DNA from: Nocardioides sp.
GTDB lineage: Bacteria; Actinomycetota; Actinomycetes; Propionibacteriales; Nocardioidaceae
Assembly (NCBI GenBank): GCA_030145945.1
Contig: JASLDK010000101.1
Span: forward strand, 1-18,230
Direction: 5' to 3'
DNA: 18,230 nt
In this document: piece by piece, positions 7,789 to 14,452 of the stretch
Layout: each line of letters begins with the position of its first letter
Numbering within the stretch: position 1 is the stretch's first letter
Notes under the pieces: generated by a model
The model's input: the letters and a program-made list of their open reading frames with translations, nothing else
What the model was told of the DNA's origin: nothing
The model's database searches: none
Made by a program: the position numbers and the translations under genes

Positions 7789-8906
7789 CGTTGGGGTACC
7801 ACCTGTCCGGGGAATGCGATCCTCGGACGGACCGTCTGGATTCGTGCGAGGAAGTCCTGTCCGCGTGCCTGCCAGTCAGTGGGCGCGGTGCCGCGCAACA
7901 ACCGATGGTGCAGGAAGCCGAGCTCGATCGCGGCCTGCTGATAGTCGCGCATCGCTTGTTCAGCGGCGGGTCCGCCCTGCTGCCGCGCGTAGCGGCGGGC
8001 CTGGCGCCGTGCACCGAGGTTGACCACCCAGTTGATGTCGGTGGCGGGCAGCAGTCCACGCTGCGCGGCATCATCGAGCGCGACGCGCAGCAGGTGCGCC
8101 TCGGTCTCCCGCGCCCACCAGGCCAGGCCGATCATCGCAACGAACGCCGGCGCCATGATCACGACGTACACGAGGGCGAAGCTGCCGAGACCGTTGACGG
8201 TCGAACCGTTCCAGGTGGCGTGGGCGATGACGGCGAGCAGGTAGCCGCCGAGCGGTGCGAGCCAGCGAACCGCCGGCTTGCGAGAACCCACCGCGATGCC
8301 GATCCCGACGCCGGTGAACGCCGTGAAGAACGGGTGCGCGAAGGGACTGAACAGGCAGCGCATGACGAAGGTGCCGGTGACGGCCTGGATGCCGCCCGGC
8401 CCCATGCCGTCGGTGCCGTTCCAGGCAGCGGCCAGATAGAGGATGTTCTCGGTGAACGCGAAGCCGAGACCGACCATCCCGGCGTAGACGATGCCGTCGA
8501 GGATGCCGTCGACCTCGGCACGTCGCCACCACAGCAGCAGCACGAGGAACAGGCCCTTGCTGGCCTCCTCGATGATCGGCGCGACGACGGCGAGCGACGC
8601 GGTGTCGGTGAACCCGACGACCAGACCGCCGAGTCCCTGCACGAGGACCGCAGCCATGGTGGCAACGAAGGCACCCCACGCCAGGCCCGCCGCCAGCAGG
8701 TTGCGGGGCTCCGGCTCGTAACGGTCGAGCCAGAGGTACGCCGCCAGGACCGGCCCGACGGGAACCGCGGCCAGCCCGGTCGCGAGCAGCGTGATCGAGG
8801 GGGCGCCGGAGAGCGCGAGCACGACGAGGGTGAGCAGCGCGCCGAGCACCACCGCCACGGTCACGACGACCGTGAAGGCAACACTGTTGCGGCGTACTGC
8901 AGACAT
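7785..8906 (-). CDS. PrsW-family intramembrane metalloprotease
   Basis: 373 aa from ATG at 8906, chosen because TAGGGT lies 7 nt upstream; the open frame extends to 9005 across the divergent promoter. About eight hydrophobic segments span residues 8-265. The PrsW motifs are present: EEASK (113-117), GFAFTEN (148-154), FAHPFFTAFTG (189-199) and HATWNG (229-234), supplying the Glu and His residues thought to bind zinc. In Bacillus subtilis PrsW cleaves the anti-sigma factor RsiW; no sigma/anti-sigma pair is near here, so the substrate is unknown. A charged cytoplasmic tail of about 105 residues follows the last membrane segment. Its stop overlaps the start of a dynamin-like GTPase (ATGA), making it the first gene of a coupled three-gene operon. 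Confidence 0.88.
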   Translation of the reverse strand: MSAVRRNSVAFTVVVTVAVVLGALLTLVVLALSGAPSITLLATGLAAVPVGPVLAAYLWLDRYEPEPRNLLAAGLAWGAFVATMAAVLVQGLGGLVVGFTDTASLAVVAPIIEEASKGLFLVLLLWWRRAEVDGILDGIVYAGMVGLGFAFTENILYLAAAWNGTDGMGPGGIQAVTGTFVMRCLFSPFAHPFFTAFTGVGIGIAVGSRKPAVRWLAPLGGYLLAVIAHATWNGSTVNGLGSFALVYVVIMAPAFVAMIGLAWWARETEAHLLRVALDDAAQRGLLPATDINWVVNLGARRQARRYARQQGGPAAEQAMRDYQQAAIELGFLHHRLLRGTAPTDWQARGQDFLARIQTVRPRIAFPGQVVPQR

Positions 8907-8913
8907 GTGGGGA

Positions 8914-8919
8914 ACCCTA
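8914..8919 (-). promoter_or_regulatory. -10 element of the protease-GTPase operon
   Basis: On the minus strand TAGGGT is followed by 7 nt and the ATG at 8906, consistent with a leaderless transcript. It faces away from the aminopeptidase promoter within an 85 bp divergent region. No convincing -35 is seen. Confidence 0.6.
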
Positions 8920-8979
8920 TCCGCAGCGGCGCCTGCGCCCGGGATCGCCGGGAGGGTGAGCGAGCATACATCGGCGTCG

Positions 8980-8985
8980 TACAGT
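8980..8985 (+). promoter_or_regulatory. -10 element of the aminopeptidase P gene
   Basis: TACAGT is followed by 6 nt and the GTG at 8992, so transcription should begin on the first base of the start codon. It selects GTG 8992 over upstream in-frame starts. Confidence 0.6.
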
Positions 8986-8991
8986 GACGAC

Positions 8992-10440
8992 GTGAGTGCG
9001 GACACCCCTCAGGACCACAGCCAGAACCCGAGCCAGGCCCACACCAAGCCTGCGACGGAACAACACGATCCCGCCGTCCCGGAGGCGTACGCCGCCTTCA
9101 TGCGGACCGGTTGGGACGACCGCGAGGACGACGTCATGCGAGCCCCGGTCGCCGATCTCGCGGCGGCCCGTCGTACCCGCCTCGCGGAGACCTTCCCCGG
9201 CGAGCGACTGGTGCTGCCGGGCGGCGGCTACAAGGTCCGCGCCTACGACACCGACTATCGCTTCCGCGCCGACACCGCGCACGCCTACTTCACGGGCAAC
9301 TCCACCTCCGACGCCACCCTCGTGATCGAGCCGGACGGGTCGGCGGTGCTCTACGCCCGCCCGCGTTCGGGACGCGACAGCGACGAGTTCTTCCGCGATC
9401 GCGTGTACGGCGCGCTGTGGGCGGGCAAGCGCCCGTCGGCCGGCGAGCTGGAGGCTGCCCTCGGCGTCACCGTCAAGCACGTCGACGACCTTCCGGCGGA
9501 TCTCGCGAAGGGCGCGAAGACCCGCGTCCACCGCGGGATCTCCGGTGCCGTGGACGGCCTGGTCGCTGGTGACGAGGCTCGCGACGCCGAGCTCGCGCGG
9601 GTCGCGTCCGAGATGCGCCTGGTCAAGGACTCCTGGGAGATCGGCGAGCTGCAGGCCGCGATCGACGCGACGACCCTCGGCTTCGAGGACTGCGTCCGTG
9701 AATGGGACCGCGTGATCGAGCACGGCGAGCGCTGGCTGGAGGGCACCTTCTTCCGTCGGGCGCGGACCATGGGCAACGATCTCGGCTACGACTCGATCGT
9801 CGCCAACGGCTCCCACGCCACGACCCTGCACTGGATCGAGAACTCGGGCGCGGTCGTGCCCGGCGAGCTGATCCTGCTCGACATGGGCGTCGAGGGCGCG
9901 AACCTCTACACCGCCGACATCACCCGCACGATCCCGGTCAGCGGCAGCTTCACGCCGCTGCAGCGCGACCTCTACACGCTGGTCCTGAGCGCGCAGGAGG
10001 CAGCCTTCGAGGCACTGCGACCGGGCGCGAAGTTCCTCGCCGGCCACGAGGCCTCGATGGTCGTGCTGGCCCACGGGCTCGACGACCTCGGCCTCCTCCC
10101 CGTGTCGGTCGACGAGGCCCTCTCCCCCGAGTCCAAGGTCTATTCGCGCTGGACCCTGCACGGCGTCAGCCACATGCTCGGCATGGACGTCCACGACTGC
10201 GGCCAGGCTGCACCGGAGTCCTACCGCGAGGCCGAGCTCGTCGAGGGCATGGTGCTGACGGTCGAGCCGGGGCTCTACTTCCAGGCCGACGACCTGCTCG
10301 TGCCTGAGGAGCTGCGCGGCATCGGCATCCGGATCGAGGACGACGTCGTCGTCACCGCGGACGGCATCGAGAACCTCTCCGCGGCGCTGCCCCGGACGCC
10401 GGATGCCGTCGAGGCGTGGATGGCCCGGCTGCGGGGCTGA
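8992..10440 (+). CDS. pepP: Xaa-Pro aminopeptidase (aminopeptidase P, M24B)
   Basis: 482 aa from GTG at 8992, placed by the leaderless promoter. A polar N-terminal extension (1-30) precedes the creatinase-like N domain (about 50-190) and the pita-bread M24 catalytic domain (about 215-465). Expected metal ligands are all present: D297 in LLDMG, D309 in TADITRT, H394 in HGVSHMLGMDVHD, E425 in TVEPGLYF and E449 in RIEDDV; the conserved H401 is also there. The enzyme removes an N-terminal residue preceding proline, using two divalent metal ions, usually Mn. There is no signal peptide, so it should act in the cytoplasm in peptide turnover. It is transcribed away from the PrsW operon and followed after 72 bp by a universal stress protein with its own promoter. 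Confidence 0.93.
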   Translation: MSADTPQDHSQNPSQAHTKPATEQHDPAVPEAYAAFMRTGWDDREDDVMRAPVADLAAARRTRLAETFPGERLVLPGGGYKVRAYDTDYRFRADTAHAYFTGNSTSDATLVIEPDGSAVLYARPRSGRDSDEFFRDRVYGALWAGKRPSAGELEAALGVTVKHVDDLPADLAKGAKTRVHRGISGAVDGLVAGDEARDAELARVASEMRLVKDSWEIGELQAAIDATTLGFEDCVREWDRVIEHGERWLEGTFFRRARTMGNDLGYDSIVANGSHATTLHWIENSGAVVPGELILLDMGVEGANLYTADITRTIPVSGSFTPLQRDLYTLVLSAQEAAFEALRPGAKFLAGHEASMVVLAHGLDDLGLLPVSVDEALSPESKVYSRWTLHGVSHMLGMDVHDCGQAAPESYREAELVEGMVLTVEPGLYFQADDLLVPEELRGIGIRIEDDVVVTADGIENLSAALPRTPDAVEAWMARLRG

Positions 10441-10450
10441 CCGCCCGCCC

Positions 10451-10466
10451 TGTGACTCCCGTCACT
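10451..10466. promoter_or_regulatory. CRP/FNR-like operator before the universal stress gene
   Basis: TGTGA-N6-TCACT matches the CRP/FNR family palindrome TGTGA-N6-TCACA with one mismatch; the inner arms GTGAC and GTCAC are perfect. It lies about 10 bp upstream of the TAGGTT -10 hexamer and overlaps the -35 position. Repression or alternative promoter use is possible. The responsible regulator is not in the window. Confidence 0.45.
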
Positions 10467-10475
10467 GCTTCACGC

Positions 10476-10481
10476 TAGGTT
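10476..10481 (+). promoter_or_regulatory. -10 element of the universal stress gene
   Basis: TAGGTT at 10476-10481 would start transcription near 10488, leaving a short leader with the strong ribosome-binding site GAGGAGGAG (10498-10506), 6 nt before ATG 10513. Unlike its neighbours this gene is therefore leadered. Confidence 0.5.
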
Positions 10482-10512
10482 CTCCCCAAGCATCGATGAG
10501 GAGGAGCGAGCA

Positions 10513-10956
10513 ATGGCTGACAAGACGATCGTGACCGGCGTGGACGGCAGCGATACAGCGATGGCGGCTGCCGAGAAGGCGGCAGCGTTGGCGAACGCGC
10601 TCGACGCGCGGCTGCACGTCGTCTCGGCGTACGGCAAGTTCGAGCAGGAGACCGTCAAGATCGGCAGCGACACGATGTTCCTCAGTTCCGAACGAGACGC
10701 CGAGGAGGTCGCGGCCAAGGTCGCCGCACAGTTGCGTGCGACCCACCCGAGCCTCGAGATCACCACGGCGGCGTCCGAGGGCAAGCCGGGCGAGTCGCTC
10801 GTCGCGGCCGCGGATGCGGTCGGCGCGGACCTGATCGTCGTCGGCAACAAGCGTGTGCAGGGCATCGCCGGCCGAGTGCTCGGCAGCATCGCGCGTGACG
10901 TCGCTGCCCACGCGTCGTGCGACGTCTACGTCGCGCACACCCACGTGAAGAAGTAG
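10513..10956 (+). CDS. Universal stress protein (UspA family, single domain)
   Basis: 147 aa, the usual length of a single Usp domain, with an alpha/beta fold. It opens with KTIVTGVDGSDTAMAAAEKA, the typical first strand and nucleotide-contacting Asp loop. Near the end VVGNKRVQGIAGRVLGSIAR occupies the ATP-binding region; the second Gly of the G-2X-G-9X-G(S/T) signature is replaced by Arg, while the later GS is kept. ATP binding may be altered. The role is cytoplasmic stress tolerance, often under oxygen or energy limitation; no specific partner can be named. The gene stands alone, with a CRP-like palindrome and promoter upstream, a strong ribosome-binding site and a hairpin terminator downstream. 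Confidence 0.9.
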   Translation: MADKTIVTGVDGSDTAMAAAEKAAALANALDARLHVVSAYGKFEQETVKIGSDTMFLSSERDAEEVAAKVAAQLRATHPSLEITTAASEGKPGESLVAAADAVGADLIVVGNKRVQGIAGRVLGSIARDVAAHASCDVYVAHTHVKK

Positions 10957-10965
10957 GCGATCTGC

Positions 10966-10987
10966 GGCGGCTCCGTCCGGGGCCGCC
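10966..10987 (+). terminator. Hairpin terminator after the universal stress gene
   Basis: GGCGGCTCC (10966-10974) pairs with GGGGCCGCC (10979-10987) through 9 bp including one G-U pair, with a GTCC loop. It begins 10 nt after the stop. No T tract follows, which is common for terminators in high-GC genomes. Confidence 0.6.
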
Positions 10988-11018
10988 ACGGATGCGACTT
11001 CCGAGTAACCCCCGACCC

Positions 11019-11035
11019 GGTCAAGACTGGTGACC
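11019..11035 (+). promoter_or_regulatory. Promoter and palindrome at the malic enzyme start
   Basis: AAGACT (11023-11028) ends 7 nt before GTG 11036 and resembles the TAGACT hexamer of the MarR gene except at its first base. It lies inside an inverted repeat, GGTCA-N7-TGACC (11019-11035), which would sit on the -10 region. A regulator bound here would block transcription. The repressor is not known. Confidence 0.35.
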
Positions 11036-12418
11036 GTGCCTTCCAAGACCGCCACCGCCTCGTCGTACTCGATCACCATGCGGCTGCACACCAGCCTCGA
11101 CCACGGAGTCGTCGGAGAGGTCGCGACCGCCATCGCGGGCGCCGGCGGCATGGTGACGGCGATCGACGTCGCCGAGTCGAGCAACCAACGCCTGACCGTC
11201 GACGTCACCTGCTCGGCCGCTGACGCCGAGCACGCTGTCGAGCTGCAGGACGCCGTCGCCGGCGTGCCCGGCGTGGAGGTCCACAAGGTCTCCGACCGGA
11301 CCTTCCTGATCCACCTCGGCGGCAAGATCGAGGTCTCCTCCAAGGTGCCGTTGAGGACCCGCGACGACATGTCGCTGGCCTACACCCCCGGCGTCGGGCG
11401 GGTCTCGATGGCGATCGCGGAGAACCCCGACGACGTACGCCGACTCACCATCAAGGGCAACGCCGTCGCCGTGGTCACCGACGGGTCCGCCGTGCTGGGC
11501 CTGGGCAACATCGGACCGGGCGCCGCCCTGCCGGTGATGGAGGGAAAGGCCGCGCTGTTCAAGCGATTCGGCGAGATCGACGCCTGGCCGATCTGCCTCG
11601 ACACCCAGGACACCGACGAGATCGTGCGCGCCGTCGAGTTGATCGCCCCCGGCTTCGGCGGCATCAACCTCGAGGACATCGCTGCACCGCGCTGCTTCGA
11701 GATCGAGGCCCGACTGCGCGAGAGCCTCGACATCCCGGTCTTCCACGACGACCAGCACGGCACTGCCATCGTCGTCCTGGCTGCCCTGACCAATGCCCTG
11801 CGCGTCGTGAAGAAGTCCATGGACGCGGCCCGGGTCGTGGTTTCCGGCGGTGGCGCGGCTGGTACGGCGATCGTGAAGCTGTTGCTCGCGGCCGGCGTCC
11901 AGGACGTGGTCGTCGTGGACCGAGCGGGCGCGCTGGTGGCCGACGCCGAGGGCCTCTCCGAGGCGCACCGCGAGTTGGCTTCGCTGACGAACCACGAACG
12001 CCGGTCCGGCGGGCTGAAGGACGTGCTCGTCGGCGCCGACGTGTTCATCGGGGTGAGCGCCCCGGGGATCCTGCGGCCCGAGTGGATCCAGACCATGGCG
12101 AAGGACGCGGTCGTCTTCGCGCTCGCCAACCCCGACCCCGAGGTCGACCCCGCCGCCGCAGCGCGGTTCGCAGCCGTCGTCGCCTCCGGGCGCTCCGACT
12201 TCCCCAACCAGATCAACAACGTGCTGGCGTTCCCGGGCGTCTTCCGCGGACTGCTCGACGCCCGGGCCGACCAGGTCACCATGGAGATGATGCTGCGGGC
12301 CGCCGACGCGATCGCGCACGTCGTACGCGATGACGAGTTGAACGCGTCCTTCATCATGCCGTCGGTGTTCCACCCGGAGGTGCACCACGCGGTGGCGGCG
12401 GCGATCAGGGGGTCGTGA
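11036..12418 (+). CDS. Malic enzyme with N-terminal ACT domain
   Basis: 460 aa from GTG at 11036; a GTG at 11030 is also in frame. Residues 8-90 form an ACT-like domain (YSITMRLHTSLDHGVVGEVA, then VDVTCSAADAEHAVEL), a fold that usually binds a small regulatory ligand. The malic enzyme core follows: catalytic Tyr in AYTPGVGRVS (115-124), VVTDGSAVLGLGNIGPGAAL (147-166), Lys in MEGKA (168-172), metal ligands in NLED (211-214) and HDDQHGTA (237-244). The dinucleotide fold has SGGGAAGTA (270-278) with Asp at the end of strand two (VVVVDRAG), which favours NAD over NADP (inference). It oxidatively decarboxylates malate to pyruvate in the cytoplasm. It lacks the phosphotransacetylase-like domain of MaeB, being a short malic enzyme. 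There is no strong ribosome-binding site. Confidence 0.92.
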   Translation: MPSKTATASSYSITMRLHTSLDHGVVGEVATAIAGAGGMVTAIDVAESSNQRLTVDVTCSAADAEHAVELQDAVAGVPGVEVHKVSDRTFLIHLGGKIEVSSKVPLRTRDDMSLAYTPGVGRVSMAIAENPDDVRRLTIKGNAVAVVTDGSAVLGLGNIGPGAALPVMEGKAALFKRFGEIDAWPICLDTQDTDEIVRAVELIAPGFGGINLEDIAAPRCFEIEARLRESLDIPVFHDDQHGTAIVVLAALTNALRVVKKSMDAARVVVSGGGAAGTAIVKLLLAAGVQDVVVVDRAGALVADAEGLSEAHRELASLTNHERRSGGLKDVLVGADVFIGVSAPGILRPEWIQTMAKDAVVFALANPDPEVDPAAAARFAAVVASGRSDFPNQINNVLAFPGVFRGLLDARADQVTMEMMLRAADAIAHVVRDDELNASFIMPSVFHPEVHHAVAAAIRGS

Positions 12419-12470
12419 CCACGGCACGATGCCCCCAGATCGCCGTTTCTGCTGACCGCCTGACGACCGA

Positions 12471-12476
12471 TACGCT
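12471..12476 (+). promoter_or_regulatory. -10 element of tRNA-Arg
   Basis: TACGCT would start transcription near 12482-12483, about 6 nt before the mature tRNA 5' end. The ABC ATPase gene 16 nt after the tRNA is probably read through from here. Confidence 0.4.
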
Positions 12477-12488
12477 GGGCCGCCGATG

Positions 12489-12563
12489 CCCCCGTGGCGC
12501 AATGGATAGCGCAGCGGATTTCTACTCCGATGGTTGCGGGTTCGACTCCTGCCGGGGGCGCCA
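12489..12563 (+). tRNA. tRNA-Arg (anticodon TCT)
   Basis: 75 nt with a full cloverleaf. The acceptor GCCCCCG pairs with CGGGGGC (12553-12559), discriminator G, encoded CCA 12561-12563. The D stem is GCGC/GCGC and the T stem GCGGG/CCTGC with loop TTCGACT. The anticodon loop TTTCTAC carries TCT at 12522-12524, reading AGA and AGG. The outermost anticodon-stem pair (27-43) is a G-A mismatch. AGA is a rare codon in such a GC-rich genome. Confidence 0.93.
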
Positions 12564-12579
12564 CCACCAAAGGAGAATC

Positions 12580-13383
12580 GTGAAGCCTGCCGTCCTCGAA
12601 CTGCACGACGTCGTCTTCCGACGCGGCGGCAACGAACTCCTCCACGGGATCGACCTCACCGTGCGCGCCGGCGAGCACTGGGCGCTCCTGGGACCCAATG
12701 GCGCCGGGAAGAGCACCCTGCTGGGATTCTGCAGCGCCCAGGTGCACCCGACCTCGGGAACCGTCGACGTCCTCGGACGTCGACTCGGCCGGGTCGAGCT
12801 ACAGGAGCTGCGCCGCCACCTCGGGCACGTCAACCCCCGTCACCCGCTGCAGACCGCGCTCACCGTGCAGCAGGTCGTGCTGACCGGCATCACCGGTACG
12901 ACGGAACTCAGCATGCGCTGGGCACCCAGCCCCGAGGAGGTGGAGCGAGCCGACGAGCTGATCGAGGAGGTCGGCCTCTCCGCCCGCCGCGACGCCCGCT
13001 GGCCGCACCTTTCCCAAGGCGAGCGGGGTCGGGCGCTGATCGCACGGGCACTCGTCGCAGAACCCGACCTGTTGCTGCTCGACGAGCCGACCACCGGACT
13101 CGACGTCGCCGCCCGCGAGCAACTGCTGTCCGTGCTCGACCGGCTGGCCCACACCTCACCCGAGGTCGCCTCCGTGCTGGTCACCCACCACCTCGAGGAG
13201 CTGCCGACCACGACCTCCCACGCGCTGTTGCTGGCGCACGGCAGCGTCGTGATCGCAGGTCCGGTCGACGAGGCGGTGACGACGGAGACGATCAGTCACA
13301 CCTTCGAGCACCCGATCGAGGTCGACCACGACGGGGGCCGGTGGCGGGCACGGGCGCTGCCGCCCACCCACCGCAGCAGCTGA
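12580..13383 (+). CDS. ABC transporter ATP-binding protein, orphan
   Basis: 267 aa from GTG at 12580, with AAAGGAG at 12569-12575 directly before it; the longer open frame runs through the tRNA and is an artefact. One ABC domain: Walker A GPNGAGKST (38-46), signature LSQGERGR (144-151), Walker B LLLLDEPTTGLD (164-175) and H-loop VTHH (201-204). The Q-loop position reads HVNPRHPL (83-90) without a clear Gln, a deviation also seen in the ModF/YlmA-like group of stand-alone ATPases as I recall it. No permease or binding protein is in the window, so the partner and substrate are unknown. It lies just after tRNA-Arg, probably on the same transcript, and converges with the deaminase gene, 7 bp apart. 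Confidence 0.85.
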   Translation: MKPAVLELHDVVFRRGGNELLHGIDLTVRAGEHWALLGPNGAGKSTLLGFCSAQVHPTSGTVDVLGRRLGRVELQELRRHLGHVNPRHPLQTALTVQQVVLTGITGTTELSMRWAPSPEEVERADELIEEVGLSARRDARWPHLSQGERGRALIARALVAEPDLLLLDEPTTGLDVAAREQLLSVLDRLAHTSPEVASVLVTHHLEELPTTTSHALLLAHGSVVIAGPVDEAVTTETISHTFEHPIEVDHDGGRWRARALPPTHRSS

Positions 13384-13390
13384 CCTCCGC

Positions 13391-14434
13391 CTATTCGACG
13401 ATCTCCGCAGCGCGAGTCAGCTCATAGGCGTCGATCTCGGCCCGGATCGCCGACTTCACGTCATCCGGCGCGAAGGACGCATCCACACCGGCGCGCGCCA
13501 GATCGGCCAGGCCCGACTTGTCGAGATCCAGCAGGTCCGCCGCCACGGCGTACTCCTGGTTCAACGTGGTCCCGAACATCGGCGGGTCGTCGGAGTTGAT
13601 GGTGACGACGACGCCGGCCTCCACGAAGACCGGAAGAGGGTGCTCGGCGAGCGATGCGACCGCGCGGGTCGCAACGTTCGACGACGGACAGACCTCGAGC
13701 GGGATCCGATGCTCGGCGAGATGGGCGAGCAGTGCAGCGTCGGCAGCCGCCGAGGTGCCGTGCCCGATGCGCTCGGCCCCGAGGTCGCGCAACGACGTCC
13801 AGATCGTCTCCGGCCCGGTGGTCTCGCCCGCGTGCGGCACCGAGTGCAGGCCGGCAGCCCGCGCCGCAGTGAAGTGCGGGATGAACTGGTCCCGGGGCAC
13901 CCCGATCTCCGGGCCACCAAGACCGAAGCCGATCAGCCCCTCCGGACGGTGGTCCAGCGCGAACCCCAGCGTCGCATCCGCCGCCGGGATGCCCGACTCA
14001 CCCGGGATGTCGTAGATCCAGCGCAGCACCAGGCCGAAGTCACGCTCGGCTGCAAGCCGAGCGTCCTCGATCGCCTCGGTGTAGGCCTCGATCGGCATGC
14101 CCCTGTCGGGGCTGTCCGGCAGGACGGAGGTGTACGGCGTGCAGGTGAGCTCGGCGTACCGGACGGACTGTCCCTCGTGGAGCTCGCGAGCGACCTCGTA
14201 GGTGAGGTAGCGGACGTCCTCGGGTGTGCGGACCAGGTCGACGACCGTGAGGTAGACCTCGATGAAGTGCGCGAAGTCGCGGAAGGCGAAGAAGTCCTTG
14301 AGCAGTGCGGGATCTGACGGCACCGTGCCCGGGTGGCGGGCCGCCAGCTCCGAGACGATCCGCGGCGAGGCCGAGCCGACGTGGTGGACGTGGAGCTCGG
14401 CCTTGGGCAGGCCCGCGATGAAGTCACTCAGCAC
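13391..14434 (-). CDS. Adenosine deaminase family amidohydrolase
   Basis: 347 aa, GTG start placed by TAGGGT 6 nt upstream. The metal-dependent deaminase signature is complete: ELHVHHVG (13-20) with zinc ligands H15 and H17, the catalytic Glu in HAGE (201-204), H225 in RIGHGTSA, the CPSSN motif (249-253) and zinc-ligand Asp in NSDDPPMF (280-287). Classical adenosine deaminases read HLDG and TDDP at the first and last of these, so the HHVG and SDDP forms mark a distinct actinobacterial subgroup. Substrate may be adenosine, 6-aminodeoxyfutalosine or another 6-aminopurine compound; sequence alone does not decide. It lies 18 bp after the DsbA-like gene, so it may be co-transcribed as well as having its own leaderless promoter. 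Cytoplasmic. Confidence 0.87.
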   Translation of the reverse strand: MLSDFIAGLPKAELHVHHVGSASPRIVSELAARHPGTVPSDPALLKDFFAFRDFAHFIEVYLTVVDLVRTPEDVRYLTYEVARELHEGQSVRYAELTCTPYTSVLPDSPDRGMPIEAYTEAIEDARLAAERDFGLVLRWIYDIPGESGIPAADATLGFALDHRPEGLIGFGLGGPEIGVPRDQFIPHFTAARAAGLHSVPHAGETTGPETIWTSLRDLGAERIGHGTSAAADAALLAHLAEHRIPLEVCPSSNVATRAVASLAEHPLPVFVEAGVVVTINSDDPPMFGTTLNQEYAVAADLLDLDKSGLADLARAGVDASFAPDDVKSAIRAEIDAYELTRAAEIVE

Positions 14435-14440
14435 GGGCCC

Positions 14441-14446
14441 ACCCTA
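14441..14446 (-). promoter_or_regulatory. -10 element of the deaminase gene
   Basis: On the minus strand TAGGGT is followed by 6 nt (GGGCCC) and the GTG at 14434, the exact leaderless spacing. It sits in the 18 bp gap after the DsbA-like stop. The same hexamer serves the PrsW operon. Confidence 0.6.
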
Positions 14447-14452
14447 GAGCCG

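Noticed and set aside
4463..7941. Two long plus-strand open frames opposite the GTPase genes (4463-6175 and 6286-7941)
   Set aside because: Both are mirror images of genes with complete G motifs and coupled starts, and their composition is low complexity.
8907..9005. Longer N-terminus for the PrsW protease
   Set aside because: It would cross the divergent promoter region and the pepP start; the leaderless signal and the hydrophobic N-terminus favour 8906.
12415..12579. N-terminal extension of the ABC ATPase through tRNA-Arg
   Set aside because: The translated piece is the usual peptide shadow of a tRNA gene, and a ribosome-binding site precedes GTG 12580.
11021..12747. Long minus-strand open frames opposite the malic enzyme
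   Set aside because: The plus strand encodes a full malic enzyme; the minus frames are shadows and one also crosses the tRNA.
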